DNA from: Protopterus annectens
Lineage: Eukaryota; Chordata; Ceratodontiformes; Protopteridae
DNA: 64,000 bases
NCBI RefSeq assembly: GCF_019279795.1
Contig: NC_056743.1
Span: 1,787,888,339 to 1,787,952,338, forward strand
Direction: 5' to 3'
This document shows, piece by piece, positions 12,537 to 24,592 of the stretch. The notes below the pieces were generated by a model. That model was not told where the DNA came from. It saw only the letters and a list, made by a program, of their open reading frames with translations, and did no database searches. Made by a program: the position numbers and the translations under genes. How positions within the stretch are numbered: position 1 is the first letter of the stretch; each line of letters opens with the position of its first letter.

Positions 12537-12615
12537 GAATGCTAAGAATGAATTAAGCCCGAATGAAATACTACTCTAAGAATCTTAGAGTAGTATGTAT
12601 TCATTCTTAGCATTC
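12537..12615. repeat. 79-bp nested hairpin
   Basis: The outer arms GAATGCTAAGAATGAAT (12537-12553) and ATTCATTCTTAGCATTC (12599-12615) are exact inverse complements. The inner arms ATACTACTCTAAGA (12568-12581) and TCTTAGAGTAGTAT (12583-12596) are also exact, around one central base. It looks like a tiny palindromic MITE or a fold-back scar. Confidence 0.85.
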
Positions 12616-14105
12616 CGGCTGCAGAACAAAAGAAGTTCATTCTGTTTCCGTAGTCTTAACGACACAAATCTAACAGTATATCACAATATTAACTAGTGCA
12701 AATTCAACTTTCTTTGTTTTATATGTATGTTTTTTTCTGTTTTTAAGTGCCTATAATATATGCTATGTTACTAGCAAATGGCTCAGATTGTGACTGTAAA
12801 GTTAATAAAGTTTAAATAAATAACACATCCACTAGAGTGACCTGATTTCTGCCTATTGAAAGGACAGGTCTTGCTGAGTCCCACAATGGCAAACAAAAAA
12901 AAGATTGAAATACAGGAGAAGAAGAAATACTGAACATAACGCTACTCATTTAAACATGTTTTTGCATGGGGGCAAGCCACCTTCACCACCCCATGTGGAG
13001 GAAAGCCCCCAATATATAACCTTAAATATACAAACGTCAAAACTGGTGGCATCTATTTTAAATAATTTTAGTTGTTCAGTCAAGTTATTGTTGAGAAAAA
13101 TGTTCATCCCCTTTTCAAAACTATTGGTCACAGCTCTCAACCTTCCAGCTCCAAAATGTGTAACACTACCTGTCATAATGTTGAACACTTTGCAACAGCT
13201 TACTAACAGCTTTAACTATGAAGTTCACAGGATGGTAAAAATCTGTTATTTTAAACTTATAAAACTTTTGTTTGATGAATTAATATGATTCAGTATTATT
13301 TACCATGGGTATCAGTTAAAAGAAAGTCTTAACACTGACTGTATGGCAAAGCCTTTCAAAGTGGAATTGCAAAGAACATGCTGTTTTTGAGGCTTAGAGT
13401 GAATAACATCCCTCATAATGAGGTACATGTGAGAGGTATGCTTTTGGTTAAGCAAAGTTAAGTTCAGCCTGGCTTTTAGTGTTTTTGGAGAAAACCTATG
13501 TAGCTGCACAAATCAAAGTTGGAGTAAGATGAAGTATCAGAAAGAGATCTGGTAAGACATTACCTTTCCGCAGACCAGCTGCCATTCCAGTGAACTAAGA
13601 CATGGGACATTTAACAAAAGAAGTACTTGTAGAAATGTTATTTAACTTCTAACTAGCCATATTTAGTGGAACATGCCTTAAGACAATCTTGCTCCAAAGC
13701 CTGTGGTAAACATCACCAATGTTCCTATTTCTTACAGATTGAATTATCTTGAGGATTATCATCATCTGGATTTTTTAATTCAGAGAAAAACAGCCTCAAA
13801 TAAAAATTTTACTTGCCAACAACACTGTGAACCATGTTATTTTAATCAGTTTGTTATGACATTCCCATAGCCTTTTCCTCTGATAATTTGTCCTACCTAC
13901 ATATTCATTTCATTGCTACTTCTGTTTTATCCCTGTTTCCTCTTTTCCAAAGTTTCATACTCTTCTGAAGCCTGACAAGGTAATTAGGAGCTAGGAAAGA
14001 ATGAATCTGTGTACATATTTTTGTACGCATTGTATATATTGTACATTTACCCATTTTAGTATACTACAATGGACTTCTCTAACATATGACAAAGAAAAAG
14101 ATACT
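12616..14105. other. Unannotated part of the hAT unit
   Basis: No gene or repeat is recognised. The ORF of 127 codons at 12905-13288 has no recognisable domain and is likely chance. Confidence 0.45.
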
Positions 14106-14109
14106 GGGA

Positions 14110-14235
14110 TTCCACCAGGGTGGCTAGTTATCTGTGTTGGCTCTCTGCTTTTTCCTTGTGGGTACAGCTACCTCAGTGCAGCTGTTTACATGATGGTATA
14201 GGATTTCTGTAAACAATTTGCATAGTGGTAGCAGA
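14110..14235 (-). mobile_element. CR1-like LINE sliver
   Basis: CCACCAGGGTGGCTAGTT..GTGGGTACAGCTACCTCAGTGCAGCTGTTTACATG resembles 2005-2110 of the CR1-like copy at the window start, on the same strand. A short remnant. Confidence 0.6.
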
Positions 14236-14271
14236 GTTCACATTGTTTTAGGGGGTGGAAATTTTAGCATG

Positions 14272-14502
14272 GTTGTTGTTGTTGTTGCGTCTTTCGGCTT
14301 TTCCTGGTTAGGGGTCGCCACAGTGGAACTCCGGTCCGCTAATGATTGACAGTAGATTTTTACGTGCTGAGTTGCTGGCTCTGATGCACAACCTTCAACA
14401 AAGACACGCCCATTCACGCATGTCTCTCCACAGAAGACGCTCTGGCTGAGAATCGAACAGGACAAGGTCTTACTGTGAGGCGACAATGCTACCGCAGCAC
14501 CA
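14272..14502 (-). mobile_element. tRNA-derived SINE with RTE-type tail
   Basis: On the minus strand it starts GGTGCTGCGGTAGCATTGTC (A box) with B-box-like GTTCGATTCTC. It ends CACTGTGGCGACCCCTAACC..GGAAAAGCCGAAAGACG and (AAC)n. The GGCGACCCCTAAC..GGAAAAGCCGAAAG tail is the same as the 3' end of the RTE LINE at 5593-8745, so that LINE family is the likely source of its mobility. Confidence 0.85.
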
Positions 14503-14544
14503 TGGTATAAGTCATTAATACAAGGTTTGCTTTGGAATAATTCC

Positions 14545-15400
14545 TAAATGTTTGAGGGTTAGATGGCATCCATTTTTGAGAAGTGTTCGGACAGGTACAT
14601 ACCAAAAGGTGCATTATACTCACTCAGTGATTGGCCTAATGAGTGCCAAGTAGAGAGGAACAATTATATGCCTGGATCTGGATGATATACCTTTAGATAT
14701 AAGCTGTACAATGAAAAAGGATTTCCTTACAATAGTGAGTATGTTGGGCCCATTCAAGTCCCACCTTCATGAAAGTCTGTTGCATTCTTTCATTCATCCA
14801 GCACAAAACCTGTTTTGAGATTAGTACTGAATAGCCTTTATAGGGGGTTCAACATATCAAGTTTCAGACTAACCAGTAGGCAGTCTACTATGTTAGCCAG
14901 TCGCAATAGACATTATGTTCTTGGCCTTGGGTACTAACTTCAGAAATTGTTGAGAGATTTGAGGGGGTTTTAGATGCAGGTATTTTATGTGAGAATACTG
15001 GAAGATTGGTGGGATGAAGTTCAATCTGAATTAGTTGGCCAGTGAATTGGATATATCGTCTTGTCCAAGTATGTGATATCATTTGTTATCAGCTCACTGC
15101 AGTGCCAGTCATTTGAGATTTCTAGCACAGTTAAAAAAAATACTTTATGGTTATCTTTCACCTGGGTTTATATTTTTACCTCATATCAGGCTTTGGTTGA
15201 TTCAATCACAGTCCCGAGTTCATTGTTTTAGTTTAGCAAGAGTTGTTTTTAGCTTTCTGAGAGTTACATTTATTTTTGCATGCAATGAGTATTTTTTCTT
15301 TTATTATGCTGCCCATAGGGCTTTATTTTTTAATTTGGTGTTGTGTTTATTTCTGAGGGTGGAAGATATGTCTGTGGAACTATTTAAATATGCATAGAGC
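14545..15400 (-). mobile_element. CR1-like LINE fragment with internal deletions
   Basis: GGACAGGTACATACCAAAAGG and GTGATTGGCCTAATGAG near 14600 match the C-terminal reverse transcriptase part of the other CR1-like copies (compare 555-620). 14830-15290 matches the region before the reverse transcriptase (compare 1690-1900). The part between them is missing. It is older than the copies at 35521 and 60581. Confidence 0.65.
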
Positions 15401-16641
15401 TTGGCAGTAAATTATTCTGTACAGTGGAAGTTTGAAACAGGCTTAGTAGAGGGACCCCATTCCCAACTAATACCCTGTACCCAGCATAGTCAGAAACCAA
15501 CACTACTCAGATATGTGCACACGAGATCAGTTATACTAGCTTACAAGGGGGGTGAAAATGGTGTGATAATTTTCTTTGACATTTTCCATGATCAAACCTG
15601 AGTGTCTTCATTTGTTCTTTCAACATGTAACAGCATAGGGCTATACATAAAGTGACTGCTTTCATTTTGTGGGAGGGTTGAGAGGCAGCCTGCATTTGCA
15701 GATAAGCTTTTTGTCTTTTCAAACTGTTGCCTTCTCAGCATATTGGGTGGTATCGTGTCAGCTTTGAACATTAAACTTTGGGCAAAACTTATTTCTTCCT
15801 TGAATTTCTTTTCTTTTCTTTCCAATAATTTTGTCCAGACTATCACTGGATCATAAGACTAGAAAAAACTCCAAACAAGCGCCTAGAACATGTGACAGTA
15901 AACAGTCCCACCAGTTCTGGCGCCTAGGGTAATTTTCTTGCTTTAACCAATTTCCTTTCAGCAAAGGCTTGAGATTCACAGAATGTAAGCAGGGTAGTAA
16001 GGATGTAAATTTCAACTGCTTTACTTTTTGCTTGATTGACTCCTGTGGGTACACATCTTCATTAATTGTCAGTGGCAGTATGACTTAGCCCAACAAAAAT
16101 GTATTTGCTGTTGGGAATGTAAGGTTTACCATTCCAAAAGGCTTAGTGTGACTGTAGGCCATAGGAGTGGTCATGCATTGCCAGGTGACCCATGCTGGTG
16201 AAAGGGAGGTAGTTGTGGCTCATAGCTTGGGTGTTATGTTACCTAGGGAGAGCACTATATGTTGTACCTACAGACCACAACACTGCAGAGCATGTGATGC
16301 CTAGACCCTGACAGTCCTTTAATCAGCAGCATTACTGGAGGTGTAATGAGCCACTACAGGGATTAGGGGCTGCAAGGGGAAGAAGAGTAATCTTGGGGGG
16401 GGGGGAACTGATCTGTCCTAGTGTAAATGGAAAGGTATTTTGTTTTTTGACTTGTGGAAGATGTACCTTTGGAATGAAAATGTTCATGCATCGTGTAATT
16501 ACTACCCTGGCATATACTTCCAAGTGATCTGTTCAGTGATCAGCAATATAAAGTGGGCGTGGCTTGGTCAGCAGTGTTAATGTGGATGTGGCTTGTTGAA
16601 GGGGCAGCAGCAGTCTGGGAGTTGAGTACAAATTTGAAAAT
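15401..16641. other. Unannotated part of the hAT unit
   Basis: No gene or repeat is recognised. A run of G near 16396 and short ORFs only. Confidence 0.4.
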
Positions 16642-16657
16642 CCTGGCTACACCCCTG
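16642..16657. repeat. End of a second hAT-like element
   Basis: CCTGGCTACACCCCTG reads as the right end of a hAT-like element (inverse CAGGGGTGTAGCCAGG, a common hAT terminal form). No matching left end was found, so the element it belonged to is probably truncated. Confidence 0.5.
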
Positions 16658-16752
16658 CTCTAGAGCATATCTCCACCTCTCCAGGGTCTCCTCCACCTGT
16701 TCCCTTACTCTCACTACAGATCACAATGTCATCTGCAAACATCATAGTCTAT
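16658..16752 (-). mobile_element. 95-bp RTE LINE sliver
   Basis: Close match to 6298-6387 of the full RTE LINE: CATATCTCCACCTCTCCAG.. and CACTACAGATCACAATGTC. On the minus strand it still encodes the FADD catalytic motif. It abuts the hAT-like end at 16657. Confidence 0.8.
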
Positions 16753-17096
16753 AGGGACTATTTATTTGCTTTATTTGGGAAAACTGTAAAGACTGTGCAT
16801 AAAGTACGTATTTCTGTCCAGATAGTACTTACTGCAGTATTAAGTTTTCGTTGCATAAATATGTACAAAAGCAAAAATCAACTAGTTTTATGTATTTATT
16901 TTTTGTTGTTGTCCAGGTTAGCATGAGAAACTTGTTAATCATTGGTGATGTTGAAACACATCAAACATTTTTTTAATCCCATATCTGACTGTTCAGTAAC
17001 ATCATTGATAGAAGAGCTGCAAGATATTTACTACAAAGATAGTACTAGCCCATCGGATGCATTAGGTTGTCTATTATTGAATAAGTAGGGTATGTG
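16753..17096. other. Leader before the hAT transposase gene
   Basis: No feature is recognised. It is AT-rich and may hold the promoter and 5' leader of the transposase gene, but no clear TATA box or splice signal can be argued. Confidence 0.35.
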
Positions 17097-19407
17097 ATGG
17101 CACACAGTGAGGACATTAGAAACTTTTTCAAACAGATTAGTAAGAAATCTAGGTATGAGCAACATGAAGTAACAGAACTAGCTGGGTCTGTTGATGAATG
17201 TACCAAGAAAGGTGCTGTCTCTGCTGTGTTTGGGGAACAGCAAGAGACCCCACAAAGTGTATGTGCAGAAACTGATATTGGCTGTTACATTCGATCAGAC
17301 AAAATTGATGACTTCATGAAATTCAGGTTACTGACACAACCATACATCCCTCCAGAGAATTACAACTTCAAAGCTGATGCATCAGACAAGAAGCGAGCAT
17401 TCAGATATAGTTGGTTGAATCAGTATTCACCATGTCTTGCATATTCTCCTCTCTTGAAAGCCCACTCTGCTTAACTTGTGTATTATTTCCTCAGTCAGTA
17501 CACCGTGGGTTGCAAGGCAGCTTCATCACTAGTGTGTGCACAAAATATAATACCTTCAATGAGTCTGCAAGAAATCACATGCAGTCATCATGGCACAAAG
17601 GTTCTACTGAAGATGCTGCCAATTTTTCCTGTACACGACTGAAGCCAGAAACAGCTGTTATTCCACAGCTAGATGCAGCAGTAGCAAAACAAATTGCAGA
17701 GAACCGAAAGAAATTGGAACCAATTTTATCTACCATTATTTACTGTGCAACCCATGACATTCCTCTTCATGGAAAAGAAGGCTCTAGTGGAAATTTCTGT
17801 GACTTATTAGATTTTCGTATTGAACCTGGCGACACAATATTAAAACAGCACAGTGAAACAGCTGCAGGAAATGCTCGGTACACATCCCATAGGGTGCAAA
17901 ATGAGTTGTTGGCAGAATGCGAACACGTAATTCGAAAGGAGATTGTTTGTGCAGTGAGTAGGGCAGTTGGATTTAGTGTATTGGCAGATGAAACTGCAGA
18001 TATTTCAGGCATTGAGCAGTTGTCATTGGGCATTCGGTTTGTTGATGGTGATTGTATTCGAGAAGAGTTTATGGGTTTTGTTTTCATTGTTGCGAGAGAT
18101 GCACAGTTTGTATCAAATGTCATTGTCAGTGAATGCATAAAGTACGGTCTAGACTTGGAAAAATTACTCGGACAAGGCAATGATGGCTGCTGCATAATGG
18201 CAAGCATCCAGAATGGTGTTCAGGCAAAGATTCATGAAAAGTATCCAAAAGCAGCCTTTATCCACTGCGCGTCTCACAGACTAAACCTTGTAGTCAGTGA
18301 TCTGAATGATGTTCCTGAAATGCATAGTGCTGTTGGTGTTATCAAGAAGATTATTAATTTTTTCCATGACAGTCCAAAACGATGAGCATTGGTACCAAAT
18401 ATACCTCTTCTGTGTGAGACACGATGGACTGAGAAATATAAATCCATTCGTGTGTTTAGTCAAAACTTTGAGAAAATATTTGACTGCCTCGCTGATCTTC
18501 AGAAGATCACTGCTGGTGAAACCAGACAAAATGCACATATATTACTCAGTGCTTGCTCTTCATGCATGTTTCTTTTTTCTCTCTTCATTATTGCAAATTA
18601 CGCATCAGTTCTTGAGCCCATTGCCCAGATGTTGCAGTCTGTTCAACTTGATATAATAAAGGCTCAACAAGACATCAACAGACTCACTGAAATATTCAAG
18701 GAGCACCGTAACCATGCTGAAGAGCACTTTAGGAATGACATTCTCAGTAAGGCAAGATCAATAGCAGATAAACTTGGTATTGAGTTAGTGTTGCCAAGGA
18801 TTTGCAGTCGACAAACACACCGAGCAAACACAGTAGCCGTGGATTTTGAGAGTTATTACAGAACAAGTATTTATATTCCCTATCTTGACTCATTAGTTTC
18901 TTCACTGACGTCGCGCTTTTCCTGCAGGAACACTGCTCAGTTCAACTTTATCTACATCCTAAAATGATGCAAAACCTAGAACATGAAGAATTCCAAAAAC
19001 GAACTGCAGTCAGTAACGAACTATATCATATCGACAATTTAGAATTAGAGATGATGAACTGGTTCATCTATTGGCATACTAAGGTCCCAGATATAGCCAA
19101 AACAGTGGACTTTGCTGACTTGTTGCAACACTGTGATTTCTTTCCTGCTGTTAAGCAAGCAGTTCTGATTGTGTTGACCTTACCAGCCACTACCTGCACC
19201 ATTGAACAATCGTTCAACACTCTGAGACGGGTCAAGACCTGGTTAAGGTGTACAATGACTGATGATAGACTTTCAGCACTGTGCATGATTAGTGCTCATC
19301 GTGAAGATGTCATTCGTGAAAAGAAACAGTTCATCAGTAAAGTTATTGACACTTTTGGCACCCACAGCAGACGCTTACAATTTATATTTGCGCTACAGGA
19401 GTCATAG
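17097..19407 (+). pseudogene. hAT transposase (DUF4371 type), nearly intact
   Basis: The predicted product is a hAT superfamily transposase of about 770 residues, a cut-and-paste DNA transposase. From the N-terminus: MAHSEDIRNFFKQISK; a TTF-type zinc-finger area (FRYSWLNQYSPCLAYSPLLK.., CVLFPQSVHRGLQGSF); a DUF4371/catalytic region with FSVLADETADISG, GLDLEKLLGQGNDGC and IHCASHRLNLVV (the RNase H-like core); CETRWTEKYKSI; and the C-terminal dimerisation domain with LPATTCTIEQSFNTLRRVKTW and DRLSALCMISAHRE. Three defects are visible: a frame change near 17440-17470, a TGA at 18383-18385 after SPKR (probably from CGA), and a frame change near 18940-18960. Start chosen at ATG 17097. It lies within the 17-kb unit and could be its own enzyme, although TIR specificity cannot be read from sequence. 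Domesticated relatives (ZMYM, THAP-linked proteins) exist, but the stops argue against domestication. Confidence 0.9.
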
Positions 19408-19750
19408 GCCTAAACTGACTGTGTAGTTCATTCAGTGTTTTTTTTTTTTTTTGCTTTTTAATTGCAGTTAACCACAAAATGTATAATTTCTAAACAAATG
19501 AGTTTGATACTACAGTTCCATTGGTCTTATTTCATACTAGAAATCCACAGATGATGAGGTGATTTCAAGCAGCACAAGCAAAGGATACTGCAGTACCCAT
19601 GGTTAATGAAAATTCTGAAAATTAAACATGGAATCACATGTACAGAGCAGCAGCATAAAGACAGTAAATAAAATAGAGTTAGTGAAATCTTTTTAAGGCT
19701 GTTAGCGCAGGGAGATTTTTAGTGAAAATTGACAAATCCTTGTTCTGATG
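19408..19750. other. Spacer after the hAT transposase gene
   Basis: A run of T near 19438-19453 and no recognisable feature. No hAT terminus is seen here, so the transposase gene is not closed by a nearby TIR. Confidence 0.4.
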
Positions 19751-19754
19751 CAGT

Positions 19755-20525
19755 ATCTTAGAACCAGATCCACAATACTTGATCAAACCAGGATATCCAC
19801 TTAAGCAGCAAAAGGTAAGTGGAGTGACAAGGGGAAGGAGTTCAGTACGGCCAAGAGTGGTGACTCCCTGGACTTCAAAAGTATTACAGACTGCAATAAA
19901 AGGATTTGTAATTATTAAAAGTTTATGTTGGTTCACCAAGAAGTTTAACTGGGCCCTTTTTGTTGTCACAAAGGTCAAAGGCATATACAAAATTATGTTC
20001 AGAAATGCACAGTATAGCACAATAATAAGACTAGTTCACAGAGGTACTTGCTAGTCTGTTGATCCATAAGGATCTTTCGAAATCTATCACAGCATTCCCC
20101 TTGTATATCTCACATTTTATTAACCCTGAGGCAAGCTGAATATTAACATGATGTTCCTATGTAAGAGGGACAAGGCTACTAAAATCAGGAATGAAATTGG
20201 GGTTATCCATCCAGATTACATTTAAGTAGAGTAAGAGATCTACTTTGCTTTATGTGGAGAGGAAGATCATTCCAAAGAAGAGGGAGTCTAGTTAATACAC
20301 ATCTGTCCTTCCCACATTTATGTTGCAGTACAGATTGACACCTGTTGAGCGAGTGTTTATGCCCTCATTGCAATTACGAATGTGCAGGAGTTTTGACAGG
20401 ACTATGAGGTTATTCACGTGTAGCACAAATCTGTCCTCGGTAGCCTTTGACACCAAGAAGAGTGGCAAGGCTTGGAGGTGGGACACATAGTTTTTAGATT
20501 TATACCCTTGATGGATGTTGACATT
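19755..20525 (-). mobile_element. CR1/L2-type LINE 3' fragment, different subfamily
   Basis: The minus-strand translation near 20300-20220 gives RLPLLWNDLP-like sequence with a following LTLLKCNLDG stretch, the C-terminal hallmark of CR1/L2 reverse transcriptases, plus VSHLQALPLFLVSKATEDRF. It is too diverged from the main CR1-like family of this window to be the same subfamily. Confidence 0.55.
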
Positions 20526-20539
20526 TAAAAGATGTCTTT

Positions 20540-23500
20540 AGGTGGTAAAATTATATCCAGAATCTGGAACAAATGCACAAATCAAGGCAGATGGCCTCCC
20601 TGTTGTAGAAGGAAGTAGCAGTCCACAAAAATCCCAAAAACTGATAGGCCAAAGAAGAGCCATAAAAACGATACAGTGGACTATTGAGGATAAGAAGGAA
20701 ATTATGTATTGTTACTATTATGTAAACAGCCCAGAATTTCCAGACACAAGGTATATAAAAAGATTAAGAGAGACATTACAGGAAAGAAACTGTCAGAAGC
20801 CTCAAATAAAAATATGTGTTAATTACTACAACAGATGTGTGAAAAACTGTATGTATAGACCAAGAAACTTTGATCCGTCTGGAAAAAGGAACATCTGAGG
20901 AGGTATGAATATATAACTAACAAAACCTAGAACTTTTTGAAAAGTGTAAAAAAAGAAATATAGACATGGTGAAAAAGAGATTTGATATGGTGCAATATTC
21001 ATGCAAAGGGGAAAGCCAAATTAATCAGTATAAAGAAGGCAGCCCCAAAGATATTCAAAGAGAAATACAGGCAAAGGCATCCAGATATGCAACATTTCAC
21101 AATAAAAGTCACAGAGGGAATGTAGAAAATAAAATTAATAAAGTAGAATTTAAAAAAAAAAAGAAGTTTAAGTTATGGAGTGCCTGGAAAGTGAAGGATT
21201 TGGTGTAGGTCTAACACACAGGTTACATCACAGCATGATGTAACAAGTTCCCAAAGTAAGGAGAAACAGGAAGATCAGGAGACATCTGAAGAACAAATAT
21301 GGACATGGACAAAGCAAAACTAATCAATACAAAAAGAACAGCAGCAACAATATTTGAAGACACATACAGGCAAAGGAATCTGGAAATAGAAAACTTGACA
21401 ATACGGAAAATACAAAGACAAATAGAAAAAGTAGAAAAGGAGGCAGTAACGGAAAAGTTATAGTAGTAGAAACTGAGGTTATGGAGTACCTGCAAAGTGA
21501 AGGATTCAGTGTAGAAAATCTAATTCAGAAAGCATCACAAATCACAACATGATAGATTGATGGACATCCAATTTAAGTGGAAACCAATAGAACGGGAAGC
21601 AATTGGTCACACATGCCAATGACATATGAATATACTTAGGAGTTTTCACAGGAAACTCGTATAAACGTTCACTTGAAGCTGGACAGCAACAGAAGGAACA
21701 AGAAACTGTAACTGTGGAAAGTGTGCAGTCAATGTTGAGGAGTGATACTGATAGGCCATTGAGTTCCCATATGTCAGAGCAATGGATGACATGAGATGAA
21801 ACAATGTGCCACAGGAAGATGCTATAGAACTTTGTATAGAATGCTCACTACAAATGGAAAACAAAAAATGTGTCCTCAGTTTAGAAGAAAATGAGCTAAG
21901 AGTTGCTTGATTTGGTAGAGAGAGACATTATTAAGATAAATTATGAAAACAGACTTCAGAAGGTCAGTAAAACCCAGAAAGTTAGAAGTTTGATAAAACA
22001 AGTGAAACAAGTAATTAGGACTGTCCACAGAGATTCATGTGATATAACAGAAGTAAACAGGCTATATTACTATGCAGCTAATTTGATTGATAACTGATAA
22101 AGTTTTTGTGCCACAAGAACACAGGGTAGTGAGAGAAAGGAAGGTGAGAAATTGAATTCCATCATGGAAGCATGCATCTATAAAGCAATTGAGACAGGGG
22201 TTGTCACCGTGTCACTGACTATAGCAGAGGGAACAGATTTACAAAAATACTTACAAAGATAGATGTGATAAAGGCAGTGCGCAGTATTAGAACAGCTTAG
22301 GATGTGTCATGTACTATCGCAAATAAAGTAAAAATCTCGGCACAGACAGAATAAGTTAAAAGAAACACAGATAAATATAAGGGAAAAGTACAAAATAAGC
22401 AATTTATTGATGACCCAACATTTTTTTACAGAGAATTTGGAAATGAGGTAAAAGGAATTGACAAAAGAAACAGATACATTTTGGAGAACTACTTACGAAG
22501 ATCCTGCGCAACATAACAAAGATGCTAAATGGATAGAAGTAAAAGAATAACAAGTTTAAAGGGACAAGATATGAAATGGCATGACTTAACAGCCAGAGAG
22601 ATTAACACAAAGTCAAATCCTATAACTGGAAAACCCCAGGCCCAGATGCAGTACATAACTTCTGCCTAAAAGTATTAACATCTTTGCACAAAGATTTATC
22701 CACGAGTAAGAACTATGTATATACGCACCCTGAACAGACACCAACTAAACTAAGAGGAGGAAAAACAATGCTCCTACTTAACAGTGAACTTGCATGCTAC
22801 CCTAAACCAATAACTTGCCTCGGTTCCGATGATGTATAAACTCTGCACTTGTACTGATGCTAACAGAGTTTATAGTCATTTAGAAGAAAACTCAATTATG
22901 GCAGTAGAACAAATGGGCAATACAGAAGGTCATATGGAACAAAGGATCATTTGTTAAAGTCATACTAGAGAACTGCAAAAGAGGCAAGAATCTAAGTAGG
23001 GCATGGACTGACTTCAAAAAAGCATCTGATAGTATCCCACACATTCAAGGATAAGACTGCTTAAAAATGTATAACATACACTTTACACTGATCGACTACA
23101 TTACAGTGATGACGATGAAACAGTGGCAGACCTCTTTGCAATTAAGCTATGATAAAGGACAAATTATTATTCCAGGGATAAAAATTAAATGGGGGAAATT
23201 CTGGGGTGACTGTCACCACTGCTATTCTTTCTCGCCCTATAATTTGGCTCCTAGAAACCAACAGTGTAAAGACCTCTCAGCTTCTCTTTGTCGATGATGC
23301 AAAACTGTATATCATATCATAAGAAGACCTGAAAGCACAATGGCAAGTTGTCAAAACTTTTTCAGATGATAACAGAATGACATGACCATTTGGTCTTGAT
23401 ACATGTGCAAAAGCAACCTTCAAAGCAGGACAATTGCAGCATCAAGAAAACATCAATTTGGGACAAGAATGTGATATGAAAGAACTTGAGCAAGAGGGAG

Positions 23501-23911
23501 TATACAACTATTTGACAAGAGATGAAGGATCAATAAAACCTGAACAAATGCAAATAAAACTTGGTAAGGAATATTTTGGAACACTTAAATTAATCCTGAA
23601 AACAGCATTGACCTCTAGGAACAAAATTCAAGCTGTAACTCAATTTGTTCTTCCTCTCCCAAATTACAGTTGTGAGATGATTGGCCCCAAAACGTGTTGG
23701 ATAGATTAAACAGGAAAACAAAAAGGATGCTTCATGCTCTCCAAATGATTTATAAAAAAAATCAGTGCATACCAACATTATATATTCCCCCTTCTGAAGG
23801 AGGGATGGGCCTCCTTGAAATTGATTACATGTACAGATCTGCAATCCTAGGATGCACACATCTGACCTCACAAGACTCAACATACTGAAAGTTTTGAAAC
23901 ATGATTAGAAT
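20540..23911 (+). mobile_element. R4/Dong-type LINE with restriction-like endonuclease, 5' and middle part
   Basis: Plus strand. The N-terminal part has RRAIKTIQWTIEDKKEIMYC..YY with RYIKRLRETLQERN (20650-20800), a Myb-like start seen in vertebrate R4/Rex6-type proteins. Then RTQKVRSLIKQVKQVIRTV-like sequence (21960-22030) and reverse transcriptase from about 22600: NYRPITCL-like, SRAWTDFKKASDSIPH, the catalytic LLFVDDAKLY near 23287, and later SEGGMGLLEIDYMYRS (23800-23850). Many frame changes and stops. The element breaks at about 23911 where hAT sequence begins. Its missing 3' half is represented by the next copy at 24593. Confidence 0.8.
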
Positions 23912-24592
23912 AACTACTGGTTTTGTTCACATTTTTGTGAAAGATGCACACACTATGCATTCATTGACAATGACATTTGATATAAAGTACGGCCTAGACT
24001 TGGACAAGTTACTCAGACAAGGTTATGATGGCTGCTTCATAATGGCAAGCATCCAGCGTTCAAGCAAAGATTTGTGAAAAGTATCCAAAAGCAGCCTTTA
24101 CAAGGTTTAGTCTGTGAGAAGCACAGCACAGTGGATAGTCAGTGTGATCTGAATGATGGTCCTGAAATATGTAGTGCTGTTGACATTATCAAGATTCATT
24201 TTTTTCTGTGACAGTCTAAAATTATGAGCATTGGTACCAAATATACATCTTCTGTGGAGACATGATGGTCCGAGAAATATAAATCCTTTCATGTGTTTAG
24301 TCAGAAGTTTGATAAATATTTGACTGCTTGGCTGATCTTCAGAAGAGCACTGTCAGTGAAACCAGACAAAATGCACATACAGTATTTTACTCAATGCTTG
24401 CTCTTCATGCACATTTCTTATTTCTCATTCCATTATTGCAAATTACTCAACAGTTCTTGAGCCCATTGCCCAGATGTTGCAATCTGTTCAACTTGGTAAA
24501 GGCTGAACAACATATCAACAGTCTCATTGAAATAGACCACATTAGGAATGACAATCTCAGTAAGGCAAGAATCAAGATCACTAGCAGATAAA
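23912..24592 (+). mobile_element. Second hAT transposase fragment
   Basis: Matches the interior of the hAT gene at 18063-18775: KYGLDLEKLL-like sequence near 23985, AAFT..and the SALQKSTVSETRQNAHT-like part near 24340, and LEPIAQMLQSVQL-like sequence near 24460. It has several deletions, so it is older or less constrained than the first copy. It sits between two overlapping R4 LINE pieces. Confidence 0.85.

Noticed and set aside
17767-18207. Minus-strand frame of 146 codons
   Set aside because: Antisense to the conserved hAT transposase core.
17097-19407. Domesticated host gene (ZMYM/THAP-like) instead of a transposase
   Set aside because: An internal stop and two frame changes, no intron signals recognised, and a location between hAT termini.
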